A stretch of DNA of 64,000 bases from Kiritimatiellia bacterium (GTDB lineage: Bacteria; Verrucomicrobiota; Kiritimatiellia; CAIQIC01; Lenti-01): contig JAFXQI010000010.1 in assembly GCA_017527155.1 (NCBI GenBank), positions 62,001 to 126,000 of the forward strand. Reading direction: 5' to 3'. Below are positions 36,523 through 44,112 of the stretch, in pieces (the stretch's first letter is position 1; each line of letters opens with the position of its first letter). A program made the translations under genes and the position numbers. The notes beneath the pieces are model-generated. The model had not been told where the DNA came from. It was given only the letters and a program-made list of their open reading frames with translations, and ran no database searches.

Positions 36523-36597
36523 TGGAGCGAGCGATGGGACTTGAACCCACGACAGCCACCTTGGCAAGGTGGCGCTCTACCACTGAGCTACGCTCGC
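36523..36597 (-). tRNA. tRNA-Gly (anticodon GCC)
   Basis: Read on the minus strand: acceptor arms GCGAGCG and CGCTCGC, discriminator T and encoded CCA, D-loop AGCTCAGTGGTAGAGC, anticodon arm CACCTTGCCAAGGTG with anticodon GCC, and T-arm GTGGGTTCAAGTCCCAT. The length is 75 nt including CCA. Confidence 0.97.
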
Positions 36598-36613
36598 TTC
36601 CGAAGTTGTTCGT

Positions 36614-36641
36614 ACCATACCACATCCTCCGCCCCGCGCAA
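36614..36641 (-). promoter_or_regulatory. Promoter of tRNA-Gly
   Basis: TTGCGC (36641-36636), a 16-bp spacer and TATGGT (36619-36614). The predicted start is about 10 nt before the mature tRNA 5' end. Confidence 0.55.
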
Positions 36642-36711
36642 CACTTTTTTTCACCCCCGCCCCCACTCCGTTTTCCCGGCACCGTCCTCCCCCCTCCCCG
36701 GTTGTCCCGGA

Positions 36712-36814
36712 TTTTCCAATGATTGGAAAAATTTTCCGCCCGTTTTCCAATGATTGGAAAAAATTTCCATGCATTTTCCAATGATTGGAAAATATTTTTC
36801 CAATGGTTGGAAAA
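36712..36814. repeat. Array of four 19-bp palindromes
   Basis: Three identical copies of TTTTCCAATGATTGGAAAA (36712-36730, 36743-36761, 36774-36792) and one variant with GGTTGG (36796-36814). Their starts are 31, 31 and 22 bp apart. The linkers are AT-rich. The array lies in a 593-bp gene-free stretch (36598-37190) that otherwise holds other repeats and a terminator. Confidence 0.85.
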
Positions 36815-36894
36815 CCCGCCGCGGGCCTCTGGAAGCGGGTCCGCCGGAAACCAGACCCGCCCGCGGCATCCTCCACCGAGCGGCCGGCGGCTTG

Positions 36895-36977
36895 TGGTGG
36901 GGCGAGCACTCCGTGCGAGCCGTGCGGAAGGAACGCGGCTCTTCCGGAAGCGGCTCGCCCGGAGAGCTCGCCCCACC
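36895..36977 (+). repeat. Composite GC-hairpin repeat (copy 2)
   Basis: It shares with 33217-33287 the opening TGGTGGGGCGAGCACTCCGT, then GCGAGCC, and the end GCTCGCCCCACC, with a longer middle. It lies between the 19-bp palindrome array and copy C of the 61-bp element. Confidence 0.8.
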
Positions 36978-37027
36978 CCGCGCTTCTGTCTCGCCGCACC
37001 GCTGCGGGAGGGCAAAAACACGATGAA

Positions 37028-37088
37028 CGTTCATGGCGGGGAGAGAAGGGGGAAAGTAGTGGAAACGTCAATGTTTTCCGTAAGTCCA
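37028..37088 (-). repeat. 61-bp dispersed element, copy C
   Basis: Read on the minus strand it starts TGGACTTACGGAAAAC and ends CCATGAACG, exactly 61 bp, with TTGACG 37 bp upstream of the terminal ATG. The ORF opened by that ATG (127 codons, to 36651) runs through the neighbouring repeats and is probably not a gene. Confidence 0.7.
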
Positions 37089-37126
37089 AACGTGATTTCC
37101 GGGAGCGCGGATTGCGTCACCGGGAT

Positions 37127-37169
37127 GCAAAAAACAATCCGCCCGCCGGATCGGAAATCCGGCGGGCGG
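37127..37169 (-). terminator. Terminator of the nagB-glmM operon
   Basis: A perfect 13-bp stem, CCGCCCGCCGGAT (37139-37151) and ATCCGGCGGGCGG (37157-37169), is followed on the minus strand by ATTGTTTTTTG. It starts 22 bp after the glmM stop codon. Confidence 0.85.
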
Positions 37170-37190
37170 AAGGCGGGGCTGGGCGGGTGG

Positions 37191-38537
37191 TTACGCGAGG
37201 TGGCCCTTGGCGCGGATGACGTCGATGACGGAGTCGACGTGCTTTTCGCAGATGGCGTCGCTTTCGGCTTCGACCATGACGCGGATCACCGGCTCGGTGC
37301 CGCTTTCGCGCACCAGGATGCGGCCGGTGTCGCCGAGGGCGTCGGCCACCTTCTTGACGGCGGCCTGGACGTCGGGGTCGTTCTGGGCGTCGGGCTTGCT
37401 CTTGACGCGGACGTTCTTGAGCACCTGCGGGTAGAACACCACCGGGGCCGCGAGCTCGCTCATGGGTTTTTCCTTCGCCAGCATGACTTCCATCATCTTG
37501 ATGCTCGTCAGGATGCCGTCGCCAGTCGTCGCGTACTTGGTGAAGATGATGTGCCCGGACTGTTCGCCGCCGATGCGGTTGCCGGTCTGCACCATGTTCT
37601 CGTAGACGTATTTGTCGCCGACCTTGGTCTTGTCGTACCCGATGCCCACCTTGTCGAGCGCCTTGTAGAGGCCGAAGTTGCTCATCACGGTGGTGACGAC
37701 CTTGTTGTTCTCCAGCTTGCCGCGCTCCTTCATGTAGAGCCCGTAGACGTAGAGGATGTGGTCGCCGGTGACGACGTTGCCCTTTTCGTCCACGCAGAGG
37801 CAGCGGTCGGCGTCGCCGTCGTAGGCAAAGCCGATGTCGAGGCGGTTCTCGACGACGAATTTCTGCAGGTGCTCGATGTGCGTGGAGCCGCAGTCGGTGT
37901 TGATGTTGCAGCCGTCGGGGTGGTCGTTCATGACATAGGTCTTGGCGCCCAGCGCGTCGAAGACGCCCCGCGCGATGGACCAGGCGGCGCCGTTGGCGAC
38001 GTCGAGGCCGACCTTCACGCCCTTGAAGCTGAACTTGGACATGCTGATGAGGTAGCCGATGTAGCGGTTGCGCCCGGCGACGTAGTCGACGGTGCGGCCG
38101 ATCTCCTGGCGGGTGGCGGTGGGGACGGTGGTCTTGCCGTCGATGAAGTCCTCGACCTTGAGGATGGTCTCCTCGTCCATCTTCTCGCCGTTGCCGTTGA
38201 GGAGCTTGATGCCGTTGTCGTAGAACGGGTTGTGGGAGGCGGAGATCATGATGCCGCAGTCGAAGTCGTCCACCCGCGCGATGTAGGAGACGGACGGGGT
38301 GGTGGTGACGTGCATGATGTAGGCGTCGGCGCCGCTGGCCATCAGGCCGGTGCAGAGCGCGTATTCGAACATGTAGCTGGAGCGGCGGGTGTCCTTGCCG
38401 ATGACGACCTTGGCCTTCTTGCCGAGGCGCGCGCCGTAGTACCAGCCGAGGTAGCGGCCGATCTTCACGGCGTGCTCGAAGGTCAGGTTCTGGTTGGCTT
38501 CCCCGCGGAAGCCGTCGGTTCCGAAATACTTGCCCAT
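37191..38537 (-). CDS. glmM: Phosphoglucosamine mutase/phosphohexomutase
   Basis: A 448-residue alpha-D-phosphohexomutase. The N-terminus is GKYFGTDGFRGEAN, the phosphoserine loop MISASHNPFYDNGIKL, the Mg-binding loop FAYDGDADRC, the sugar loop GGEQSGHI and the phosphate loop RESGTEP. The GTDGFRG start and overall length fit GlmM, which converts GlcN-6-P to GlcN-1-P for UDP-GlcNAc. Its gene begins 1 bp after nagB, so both act on GlcN-6-P from one transcript, which supports the GlmM assignment over phosphomannomutase. Confidence 0.9.
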   Translation of the reverse strand: MGKYFGTDGFRGEANQNLTFEHAVKIGRYLGWYYGARLGKKAKVVIGKDTRRSSYMFEYALCTGLMASGADAYIMHVTTTPSVSYIARVDDFDCGIMISASHNPFYDNGIKLLNGNGEKMDEETILKVEDFIDGKTTVPTATRQEIGRTVDYVAGRNRYIGYLISMSKFSFKGVKVGLDVANGAAWSIARGVFDALGAKTYVMNDHPDGCNINTDCGSTHIEHLQKFVVENRLDIGFAYDGDADRCLCVDEKGNVVTGDHILYVYGLYMKERGKLENNKVVTTVMSNFGLYKALDKVGIGYDKTKVGDKYVYENMVQTGNRIGGEQSGHIIFTKYATTGDGILTSIKMMEVMLAKEKPMSELAAPVVFYPQVLKNVRVKSKPDAQNDPDVQAAVKKVADALGDTGRILVRESGTEPVIRVMVEAESDAICEKHVDSVIDVIRAKGHLA

Positions 38538-38538
38538 C

Positions 38539-39330
38539 TCAGAGTCTCTCTTTCTTTTCGATGTCGAGGAAATACTTGTAGGTGTCGACCGTCAGCTCGC
38601 CGCAGGCGGCCTCGTCGCACGCGATGATCGCGCCGTTGTGCATCTGGAGGGCGCTGCACGTCCACTTCTGGCTCACGCCGCCTTCGACGGTCGCCGCGAG
38701 CGCGCGGGCCTTGTTGTGGCCGCTGATGAGCACGAGGACTTCCTTGGAGTCCGTCACGGTCCCGATGCCGACGGAGAGCGCCTGCGCGGGGACCTTCCCG
38801 GGGTCGTTGCCGAAGAAGCGGCTGTTGACGATGCGGGTGTCGGTCGTCAGGTCGCGGACGCCGGTGCGGGAGGAAAGGCTGGTGTAGGGCTCGTTGAAGG
38901 CGAGGTGGCCGTCCACGCCGATGCCGCCCATGAACAGGTCGATGCCGCCGTAGGAGGCGATTTTCTCCTCGTAGCGGGCGCATTCGGCGACGGGGTCGGC
39001 GGCCATGCCGTTCAGGATGTTGATGTTTTCGGGCTTCATGTCCACGAGGTGGTCGAAGAGGTTGTCGTGCATGAAGTACCAGTAGCTCTGGTCGTGCTCG
39101 CGGGGGAGACCGAGGTACTCGTCCATGTTGAAGGTCACGACGTTCGCGAACGACAGCTCGCCCGCCTTGTTCATGCGCACGAGTTCCTTGTAGACGCCGA
39201 TGGGGCTGGAGCCGGTGGGGAGTCCCAGGACGAAGGGTCGGGCCTGCATGTGCGCGCGGATCTTGCCGGCGATGTAATGGGCGGCCCACAGACTCATCTT
39301 CTCGTAGTTGTCCTGGATGACGACTCTCAT
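38539..39330 (-). CDS. nagB: Glucosamine-6-phosphate deaminase
   Basis: A 263-residue enzyme interconverting GlcN-6-P and Fru-6-P plus ammonia. Visible motifs are LGLPTGSSPIGVY (phosphate loop), NMDEYLGL (general base Asp), GGIGVDGHLAFNEP (catalytic His) and the conserved TLTxDTRI-like TTDTRIVNSRFF. ATG 39330 follows AAGGAGC. A 66-codon ORF from a 61-bp element ends in an ATGA overlap with this start. Paired with glmM and without glmS here, NagB might run in the amino-sugar-forming direction; this is an inference. Confidence 0.94.
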   Translation of the reverse strand: MRVVIQDNYEKMSLWAAHYIAGKIRAHMQARPFVLGLPTGSSPIGVYKELVRMNKAGELSFANVVTFNMDEYLGLPREHDQSYWYFMHDNLFDHLVDMKPENINILNGMAADPVAECARYEEKIASYGGIDLFMGGIGVDGHLAFNEPYTSLSSRTGVRDLTTDTRIVNSRFFGNDPGKVPAQALSVGIGTVTDSKEVLVLISGHNKARALAATVEGGVSQKWTCSALQMHNGAIIACDEAACGELTVDTYKYFLDIEKKERL

Positions 39331-39527
39331 TTGCTTGCTCCTTGTGTTGCTTGTTCCGGGGCGCAATCGGCCCCGCGGGCGCGCGTTTTACCAAACCGCG
39401 CCGGGAAGTGGCGAACAAAAAACGCCCGCGCGCGCCACGGTGCAGCCGTTTTGGGGAAGGCCGCGCCCCGTCGCGGCCGTGTGCAACGCCCCCCCCCACG
39501 GCGGGGCCGACCGCCCGGGATGTTCAT
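39327..39527 (-). CDS. Possible 66-residue peptide coupled to nagB
   Basis: The ORF begins at the ATG of the 61-bp element at 39521-39581 (MNIPGGRPRRGGG) and ends QGASK followed by a TGA that overlaps the nagB ATG by 4 bp. It is Arg/Gly-rich and low in complexity, so it may be non-coding. The exact ATGA overlap is the reason to list it; the same arrangement is seen upstream of the sensor kinase. GC-rich sequence makes open frames common. Confidence 0.25.
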   Translation of the reverse strand: MNIPGGRPRRGGGRCTRPRRGAAFPKTAAPWRARAFFVRHFPARFGKTRARGADCAPEQATQGASK

Positions 39528-39581
39528 GGTGGAGAAGATGGCTTAAAACAGGGCAAAATGCGGGAGTTTTCCTTGATATCG
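39521..39581 (-). repeat. 61-bp dispersed element, copy D
   Basis: Read on the minus strand it starts CGATATCAAGGAAAAC and ends CCATGAACA, exactly 61 bp. The CGATATCAAGGAA end is the one used in the leader of the gene at 59937, whereas copies A and B use TGAGATTACGG. A damaged relative with only the CCATGAACA end lies at 39916-39924. Confidence 0.7.
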
Positions 39582-39711
39582 CGAGTGGGTGGGGGGCTCC
39601 GGTTTGGACAGGGTTTCTCGCTCCCGTGGCGGGACCTTGCGCGGACGACGGCGCCCCGCCGTCGGCGGGCACCTGGGACCGCGTACAGTCAAGACATTCG
39701 CATTTTGCCGG

Positions 39712-39838
39712 GCTTGGGTAGGGCGGGCAGTCCCCTGCCCGCCGCGCGAAAGGGGCGCGAAACAAGGGCAACTGGAATGCGTTCCCATGCGCTTGGCAGG
39801 CACACGGCGGCGAAGGGACTCGCCGCCCTACCCAAGGA
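39712..39838. repeat. Inverted-repeat pair TTGGGTAGGGCGG / CCGCCCTACCCAA in a gene-free stretch
   Basis: TTGGGTAGGGCGGGCAGTCCCC at the left end and CGCCGCCCTACCCAAGG at the right end form long inverted arms about 90 bp apart. An inner GGGCGGGCAG-N4-CTGCCCGCC hairpin lies near the left arm. No gene is visible between nagB and the exported protein at 40052 apart from short ORFs opened by repeats. The structure resembles a small non-autonomous element. Confidence 0.5.
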
Positions 39839-39987
39839 ACATGCGAAAGAATGAGCTTTACGCTGTACGAGGACGATGAAGTCGGGTGCGCCCCCCGGCA
39901 GGGGACCGCCCGAGATGTTCATGGAGGAGAACAGGAGGGAAGACCAAGCTGATGCGGCATGGGGGTCCAACCCGGTTGAATCGGGGC

Positions 39988-40017
39988 TTGCGGGGGGACG
40001 GGGCGGGGAAGTATGAT
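39988..40017 (+). promoter_or_regulatory. Promoter of the 40-56 kb exported-protein locus
   Basis: TTGCGG (39988-39993), an 18-bp spacer and TATGAT (40012-40017). The predicted transcription start is near 40024, which rules out the ATG at 40013 as the start of the first gene. Confidence 0.5.
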
Positions 40018-40051
40018 GCGCGGCATCACACATAACATGGGAACGGTAAAG

Positions 40052-41818
40052 ATGAACGGACGTGTTTTTGGTCTGTGGTTGGCGGCGTTGGCGGCGGCTT
40101 GCGCGGGGGCGCGCGCGCAGTGGGTGGTGCAGGAGGTGGAGGTGCACGGGGGGTGGAATGCGGTCCATTTGCAGGTGGAACCGGAGAAGGGGGCGCTGGA
40201 AAAGTTGGTGGAGGTGGTCGGGGCGGGGAACGTGGAGGGGATATGGCGGTGGGACAAGCGGTTTGCGTCGGCGGAGTTCGTCGTGGACGAGGGGACGCCG
40301 CTCGCAAGGGATCCGCACTGGAAGGTGTGGTATCCGGGGGAGGAGCTGGGGGCGCTCTCGACGCTCGGGGAGTTCTCGGGCGGGCAGTGCTATCTGGTGA
40401 AGGTGAAGGAGGGGACGGAGGCGAAGGCGGTCGCCATCAAGGGGAAGGCGCGGCTGCCGAGGGTGGAGTGGTACCCGAATGCGCTGAATCTGGTGGGGGG
40501 CGCAATCGGGGAGAAGGGGGTGTCGTTCGAGGAGTGGTTCGAGGCGGACTCGGCGGTGGATCTGTCGAAGGGGTACGACAACCATGCGTGGCAGATCGCC
40601 GCGGACGGCAGCGAGCGGGTGGTGGCCAGGCCGTCGGCGCAGAAGTGGTCGTCCGGGGAGGCGGCGTGGGTGCGGTGCAACGGGGCGAGCGCGTACGCGG
40701 GGCCGCTGGCGGTGGCGGCGGGGAACGGAAGCGGGCTGGATTTCGGGGGGACGCGCGCGAAGATGGTGCTGTCGGTGGCGAATCTCTCGGGGTCGCGGTC
40801 GCGGAAGGTGGAGCTGCGGCTGGCGGCGTCGGAGGAGGCCCCGCAGGGGGAGGAGCAGGTGGCGGGCGCGGTGCCGCTGTATCTGGCGGAGGGGGGCGGG
40901 TGGAAGGCGTTTTCCGCGAAAACGCTGGAGCTGGCGCCGGGCGAGTCGTGGTCGGGGACGTTCGGGGTCCACCGGGAGGACATGCAGTGGCGGGAGGAGT
41001 CGGCGGTGACGAACAGTTCGTACCAGTCGGTGCTCCGGGTGCGCGACGCGGAGGGGAAGATCGCCATCGACGTGCCGGTGCGCGCGGTGCGGGAGGCGTC
41101 GGCGGATTACGGCAGCGGCGCGGCCGCCCCGCAGTCGGTCCACGAGGTCGCCGCGGAGGTGCACGCGCAGGCGGGACTCTGGACGGGAACGGCGCGGCTG
41201 ACGGCGGTGGACTGCCCGAGCTACCGTCCGGGGGAGGCGCTGCCGGTGCGGCATCCGGCGGAGCTGCGCCTGGTGGTGCACGTGGGGGGCGACGGGACGG
41301 TGCGGCTGCTCAAGGAGGCCTGGGTCGCGGAGGCGGCCGGCGCGGAGGGCGGATTGGCCGTCTACGCGCGGCGGGAGCTGGTGCCGGCCGGGGCCTCGAA
41401 CGTCTGGCGCGCGAGTTCGGCGACGCTCCCGGGCATGGCGCCGCTGGCGCTCGGCACGAACGGGCTGGCGGGGGCGCTCTCGGGTACGGTGGAGTTGGCG
41501 TACGACGACCCGGTGAATCCGTTCCTGCACCGGTACCATCCGCTGTTCGACAACAAGGACGGGCAGTTCCAGCCCTACGACGGGCCGGTGGAGTCGCGGG
41601 GCGTGGTGCGGAAAATCTCGCTGCGGGTGGCCGGGAGCGGGGACGAGGGGGACGGTGGGGACGAGGGGGACGGGGACGTGACGGCGGATGGGGCGCGGGC
41701 GGTGCAGGGGACGTACGAGGAGACGCTGGCGGGGCTGCGGGCGCAGGAAATCCGGGTGGCGGGGTCGTTCGCGCTGGAGAAGGTGGTGGAGGGGGAGCTC
41801 GTCGAGAGTGAAGAGTGA
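40052..41818 (+). CDS. Exported 588-residue protein, first gene of the collar/Tc-like locus
   Basis: Signal peptide (MNGRVFGLWLAALAAACAGA, cleavage near ARAQ). The mature protein starts with a motif WNAVHLQVEP and a beta-rich body with many WYPG, WVRC and FSGGQCYLVKV strands. There is no TM segment at the C-terminus, which ends Glu-rich. No known family is recognised. ATG 40037 is an alternative start. The stop codon lies inside a four-unit heptamer tract (41805-41832). It is followed on the same strand by three collar-domain genes and the Tc-like giant, so it may be part of the same assembly. Third codon positions are G-rich throughout. Confidence 0.8.
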   Translation: MNGRVFGLWLAALAAACAGARAQWVVQEVEVHGGWNAVHLQVEPEKGALEKLVEVVGAGNVEGIWRWDKRFASAEFVVDEGTPLARDPHWKVWYPGEELGALSTLGEFSGGQCYLVKVKEGTEAKAVAIKGKARLPRVEWYPNALNLVGGAIGEKGVSFEEWFEADSAVDLSKGYDNHAWQIAADGSERVVARPSAQKWSSGEAAWVRCNGASAYAGPLAVAAGNGSGLDFGGTRAKMVLSVANLSGSRSRKVELRLAASEEAPQGEEQVAGAVPLYLAEGGGWKAFSAKTLELAPGESWSGTFGVHREDMQWREESAVTNSSYQSVLRVRDAEGKIAIDVPVRAVREASADYGSGAAAPQSVHEVAAEVHAQAGLWTGTARLTAVDCPSYRPGEALPVRHPAELRLVVHVGGDGTVRLLKEAWVAEAAGAEGGLAVYARRELVPAGASNVWRASSATLPGMAPLALGTNGLAGALSGTVELAYDDPVNPFLHRYHPLFDNKDGQFQPYDGPVESRGVVRKISLRVAGSGDEGDGGDEGDGDVTADGARAVQGTYEETLAGLRAQEIRVAGSFALEKVVEGELVESEE

Positions 41819-41860
41819 AAAGTGAAGAGTGAAAAGTTTGCGGTGCGCCCTGCGGGCGCG
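41805..41860 (+). repeat. Four heptamers (AGAGTGA/AAAGTGA) plus GCGCCCTGCGGGCGC hairpin
   Basis: Units at 41805-41832, then AAAGTTTGCGG and the hairpin TGCGCCCTGCGGGCGC. The tract supplies the stop codon of the preceding gene. Confidence 0.8.
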
Positions 41861-41886
41861 GGAGTTTCGAGAAAGAGGTGAAGAGA

Positions 41887-42882
41887 ATGAGAGCGAGTGT
41901 TCGGGCCGCGGTTGCGGCGGTGGTGCTGGTTGCGGCGGCGGCGTGGGAGTGCGCGGCGGAGGTGGGGGGGATCGTGCCGGGGACGGTGAATTTCCAGGCG
42001 CGGCTGGCGAGGGTGGTGGAGGGGGCGCCGCAGCCGCTGACGGGCATCCAGCACGTGGCGTTCCGGCTGTACGACGCGCCGGAGGGCGGGACGCTGGTGT
42101 GGGCAAGGGAGTTCCCGGTGACGTGCACCGGGGAAGGGGTGTTCAATCTGGTGCTGGACGACGGCGGCTCGAAGCTCGGCAGCCCCGCGGAGGAGAAGCT
42201 GATCGACGCGTTCCAGGGGACGGCGCGCTACTTCGAGCTGGAGGTGGAGGGGGTGGGGACGCTCAAGCCGCGGCTGCGGGTGCCGACGGCGCCGTATGCG
42301 TTCCTGGCGCAGTACGCGCTCTGGGGCGAGGGCGGTTTCGCGGCCGGCGCGACGATGTCCGTCGCCGACGACGCTGAGTTCCGCGGCAGGGTTTCGGCGG
42401 ACGGCGCGGCGGTGTCGAACCTGACCGTGGCGGCGGGCGGGGTGTCGCTGGGCGCCTTGAAGGCGGCGGGCGCGGTCACGGTTCCGCCCGGCAAGCCGAA
42501 CGAGGGGAAGGGGGTGATCCCCGTCGGCGGCATCCTGTTGTGGACGCAGGAGGACGTTCCGGACGGGTGGGCCGTATGCAACGGGGACAACGGCACGCCC
42601 GACCTGAGCGGCTTGTTCGTCATGGGCGCCGGCGACGGGCACGACGTCGGCGAGACGGGCGGCGCCTCGACCGTGACGCTGGAGTACTCCCAGATGCCGC
42701 CGCACACCCACGGCTACTCCTATCCGTCGTGCACGACCGACGGCAAGGCGTTGGCCGACAACAACGACGGGCATGTCTGGAAGTCGGCGACGACCGCCAC
42801 GACTTCCGCCACGGGCGGCGGGGAGGCGCACGAGAACCGGCCGCCGTATTATGCGGTGCGGTATATCATGAGGGTGAGGTGA
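41887..42882 (+). CDS. Exported phage-tail-collar-domain protein (copy 1)
   Basis: A 331-residue protein: signal peptide (MRASVRAAVAAVVLVAAAAW), an N-terminal beta domain of the type common in exported tail-fibre-like proteins (VNFQARLARVVEG, VAFRLYDAPEGG, PTAPYAFLA), a short helical or stalk region, and a C-terminal phage tail collar domain (IPVGGILLWTQEDVPDGWAVC, TPDLSGLFVMGAGD, PPHTHGY, ENRPPYYAVRYIMRV). Collar-domain proteins are typically trimeric tips. Two tandem paralogues follow. The start at ATG 41887 follows AGAGGTGAAG. The stop codon lies in the hairpin of the next repeat. Confidence 0.85.
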   Translation: MRASVRAAVAAVVLVAAAAWECAAEVGGIVPGTVNFQARLARVVEGAPQPLTGIQHVAFRLYDAPEGGTLVWAREFPVTCTGEGVFNLVLDDGGSKLGSPAEEKLIDAFQGTARYFELEVEGVGTLKPRLRVPTAPYAFLAQYALWGEGGFAAGATMSVADDAEFRGRVSADGAAVSNLTVAAGGVSLGALKAAGAVTVPPGKPNEGKGVIPVGGILLWTQEDVPDGWAVCNGDNGTPDLSGLFVMGAGDGHDVGETGGASTVTLEYSQMPPHTHGYSYPSCTTDGKALADNNDGHVWKSATTATTSATGGGEAHENRPPYYAVRYIMRVR

Positions 42883-42933
42883 AATGGCGCGGGGCGCCAT
42901 TTCACAGTGACAAGTGACAAGTGACGAGTGACA
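42879..42933 (+). repeat. Perfect 12-bp hairpin plus four AGTGACA heptamers
   Basis: Arms GTGAAATGGCGC (42879-42890) and GCGCCATTTCAC (42894-42905), then units AGTGACA, AGTGACA, AGTGACG, AGTGACA (42906-42933) and AGTTTCGG. The hairpin includes the stop codon of collar copy 1 and could end transcription or stabilise the 3' end. Confidence 0.85.
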
Positions 42934-42995
42934 AGTTTCGGTGGAAACAAACGAGTGACGAGAGACGGGATGCCGTGAAACGGGACAGGTGAGCG

Positions 42996-44021
42996 ATGAA
43001 GACGATGATGAAGAAGATGGTGGTTTGGGCGTGGGCGGGGTGCGCGGCGGCGGCGGCGTGGGCAGAGACGGCGGCGGAGGAGGCGGTGCCGGGGGCGGTG
43101 GTGTACCAGGGGGTGCTGAGCGATCCGGTGTCGGGACCGCTGACGGGGGCGCAGCAGGCGTCGATCCGGGTGTTCACGGACGCGGCGGGCGGCGATCCGT
43201 CGTGGAGCAAGGACGTGGAGGTGTGGTGCGGGGCCGACGGGTCGTTCCATGCGTGGCTGGAGGGCGGGGACGAACTGATGGAGGCGTTCGCGGAACCGCC
43301 GGAGCCGCAGCGGTTCCTGGAAATGCAGGTGCAGGGGCACGGGGCGGCGATCGCGCCGCGCGTGGAGTTCACCTCGGCGCCCCAGGCGCTGCTGGCGCGG
43401 TGGGCGAGGCGGTCGCCGCTCGCGTTCCCCGTGCTGGGGGCGCTCTCGGCGGGCGATGCGGTGGCGGTGGCCGACGCGGCGAAGTTCGTCGCGGGGGCGT
43501 CGTTCGGCGACCTCGCGGTCGAGGGCGGCGCGGAGCTGGCGGACGCGGACTCGCCGGCGGGCGTGTCGGGGACGGTCGAGGCCCCGCGCTTCGAGGGGGA
43601 CGGCATCCCGCCCGTGGGGAGCATCGCGATGTGGATGGACAAGGACAACCCCCCGGACGGCTGGGCGCTGTGCAACGGCCAGACGGTGAACGGGATGACG
43701 ACGCCGGACCTGACGGACCGCTTCCCGGTGGGGGCGGGCGGCGGCGACGACGAGTTCCATTACGAGGTCGGGGACACCGGCGGCACGAACTCGGTGGCCC
43801 TCACGGTCGCCCAGATCCCCTCGCACACCCACGACTACACGACGGCCAGCACCCGCGACTACCATCCGGTCCCCTGGATGGGCTGGATGAGCGGCGACTG
43901 GTGGCAGAACAGCACGGGCGGCTCCCCCGACGACGCCACCACCGACTCCGCCGGCAATGGCGCGGCACACGAGAACCGGCCGCCGTACCTGGCGGTGTGC
44001 TTCATCATGAGGGTGCGGTGA
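42996..44021 (+). CDS. Exported phage-tail-collar-domain protein (copy 2)
   Basis: A 341-residue paralogue of copy 1 with a signal peptide (KKMVVWAWAGCAAAAAWA), the N-terminal YQGVLSDPVSGPLTGAQQA and SAPQALLARWA segments, and a C-terminal collar domain (IPPVGSIAMWMDKDNPPDGW, TTPDLTDRFPVGAGG, IPSHTHDY, ENRPPYLAVCFIMRV). The stalk between the two domains differs from copies 1 and 3, whereas the collar ends are close. Shine-Dalgarno AGGTGA. Confidence 0.85.
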   Translation: MKTMMKKMVVWAWAGCAAAAAWAETAAEEAVPGAVVYQGVLSDPVSGPLTGAQQASIRVFTDAAGGDPSWSKDVEVWCGADGSFHAWLEGGDELMEAFAEPPEPQRFLEMQVQGHGAAIAPRVEFTSAPQALLARWARRSPLAFPVLGALSAGDAVAVADAAKFVAGASFGDLAVEGGAELADADSPAGVSGTVEAPRFEGDGIPPVGSIAMWMDKDNPPDGWALCNGQTVNGMTTPDLTDRFPVGAGGGDDEFHYEVGDTGGTNSVALTVAQIPSHTHDYTTASTRDYHPVPWMGWMSGDWWQNSTGGSPDDATTDSAGNGAAHENRPPYLAVCFIMRVR

Positions 44022-44072
44022 AATGGCGCTTCGCGCCATTTCACAGGGACCAGTGACCAGGGACCAGTGACC
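44018..44072 (+). repeat. Perfect 12-bp hairpin plus four AGGGACC/AGTGACC heptamers
   Basis: Arms GTGAAATGGCGC (44018-44029) and GCGCCATTTCAC (44033-44044) with loop TTC, then four alternating units (44045-44072) and AGTTGCGG. The hairpin arms are identical to those after copy 1, but the heptamer sequence differs. Confidence 0.85.
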
Positions 44073-44112
44073 AGTTGCGGTGGAATTTGACGAGATGAGC
44101 GAGGAGAGAAAG

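Noticed and set aside
36712-36814. CRISPR array
   Set aside because: The repeats are only 19 bp, the gaps are 3-12 bp, too short for spacers, and the linkers resemble each other. No cas gene is present.
36651-37034. 127-codon ORF starting at the ATG of 61-bp element copy C
   Set aside because: It is a translation of stacked repeats (hairpin repeat and the 19-bp palindromes) and shows no protein-like conservation.
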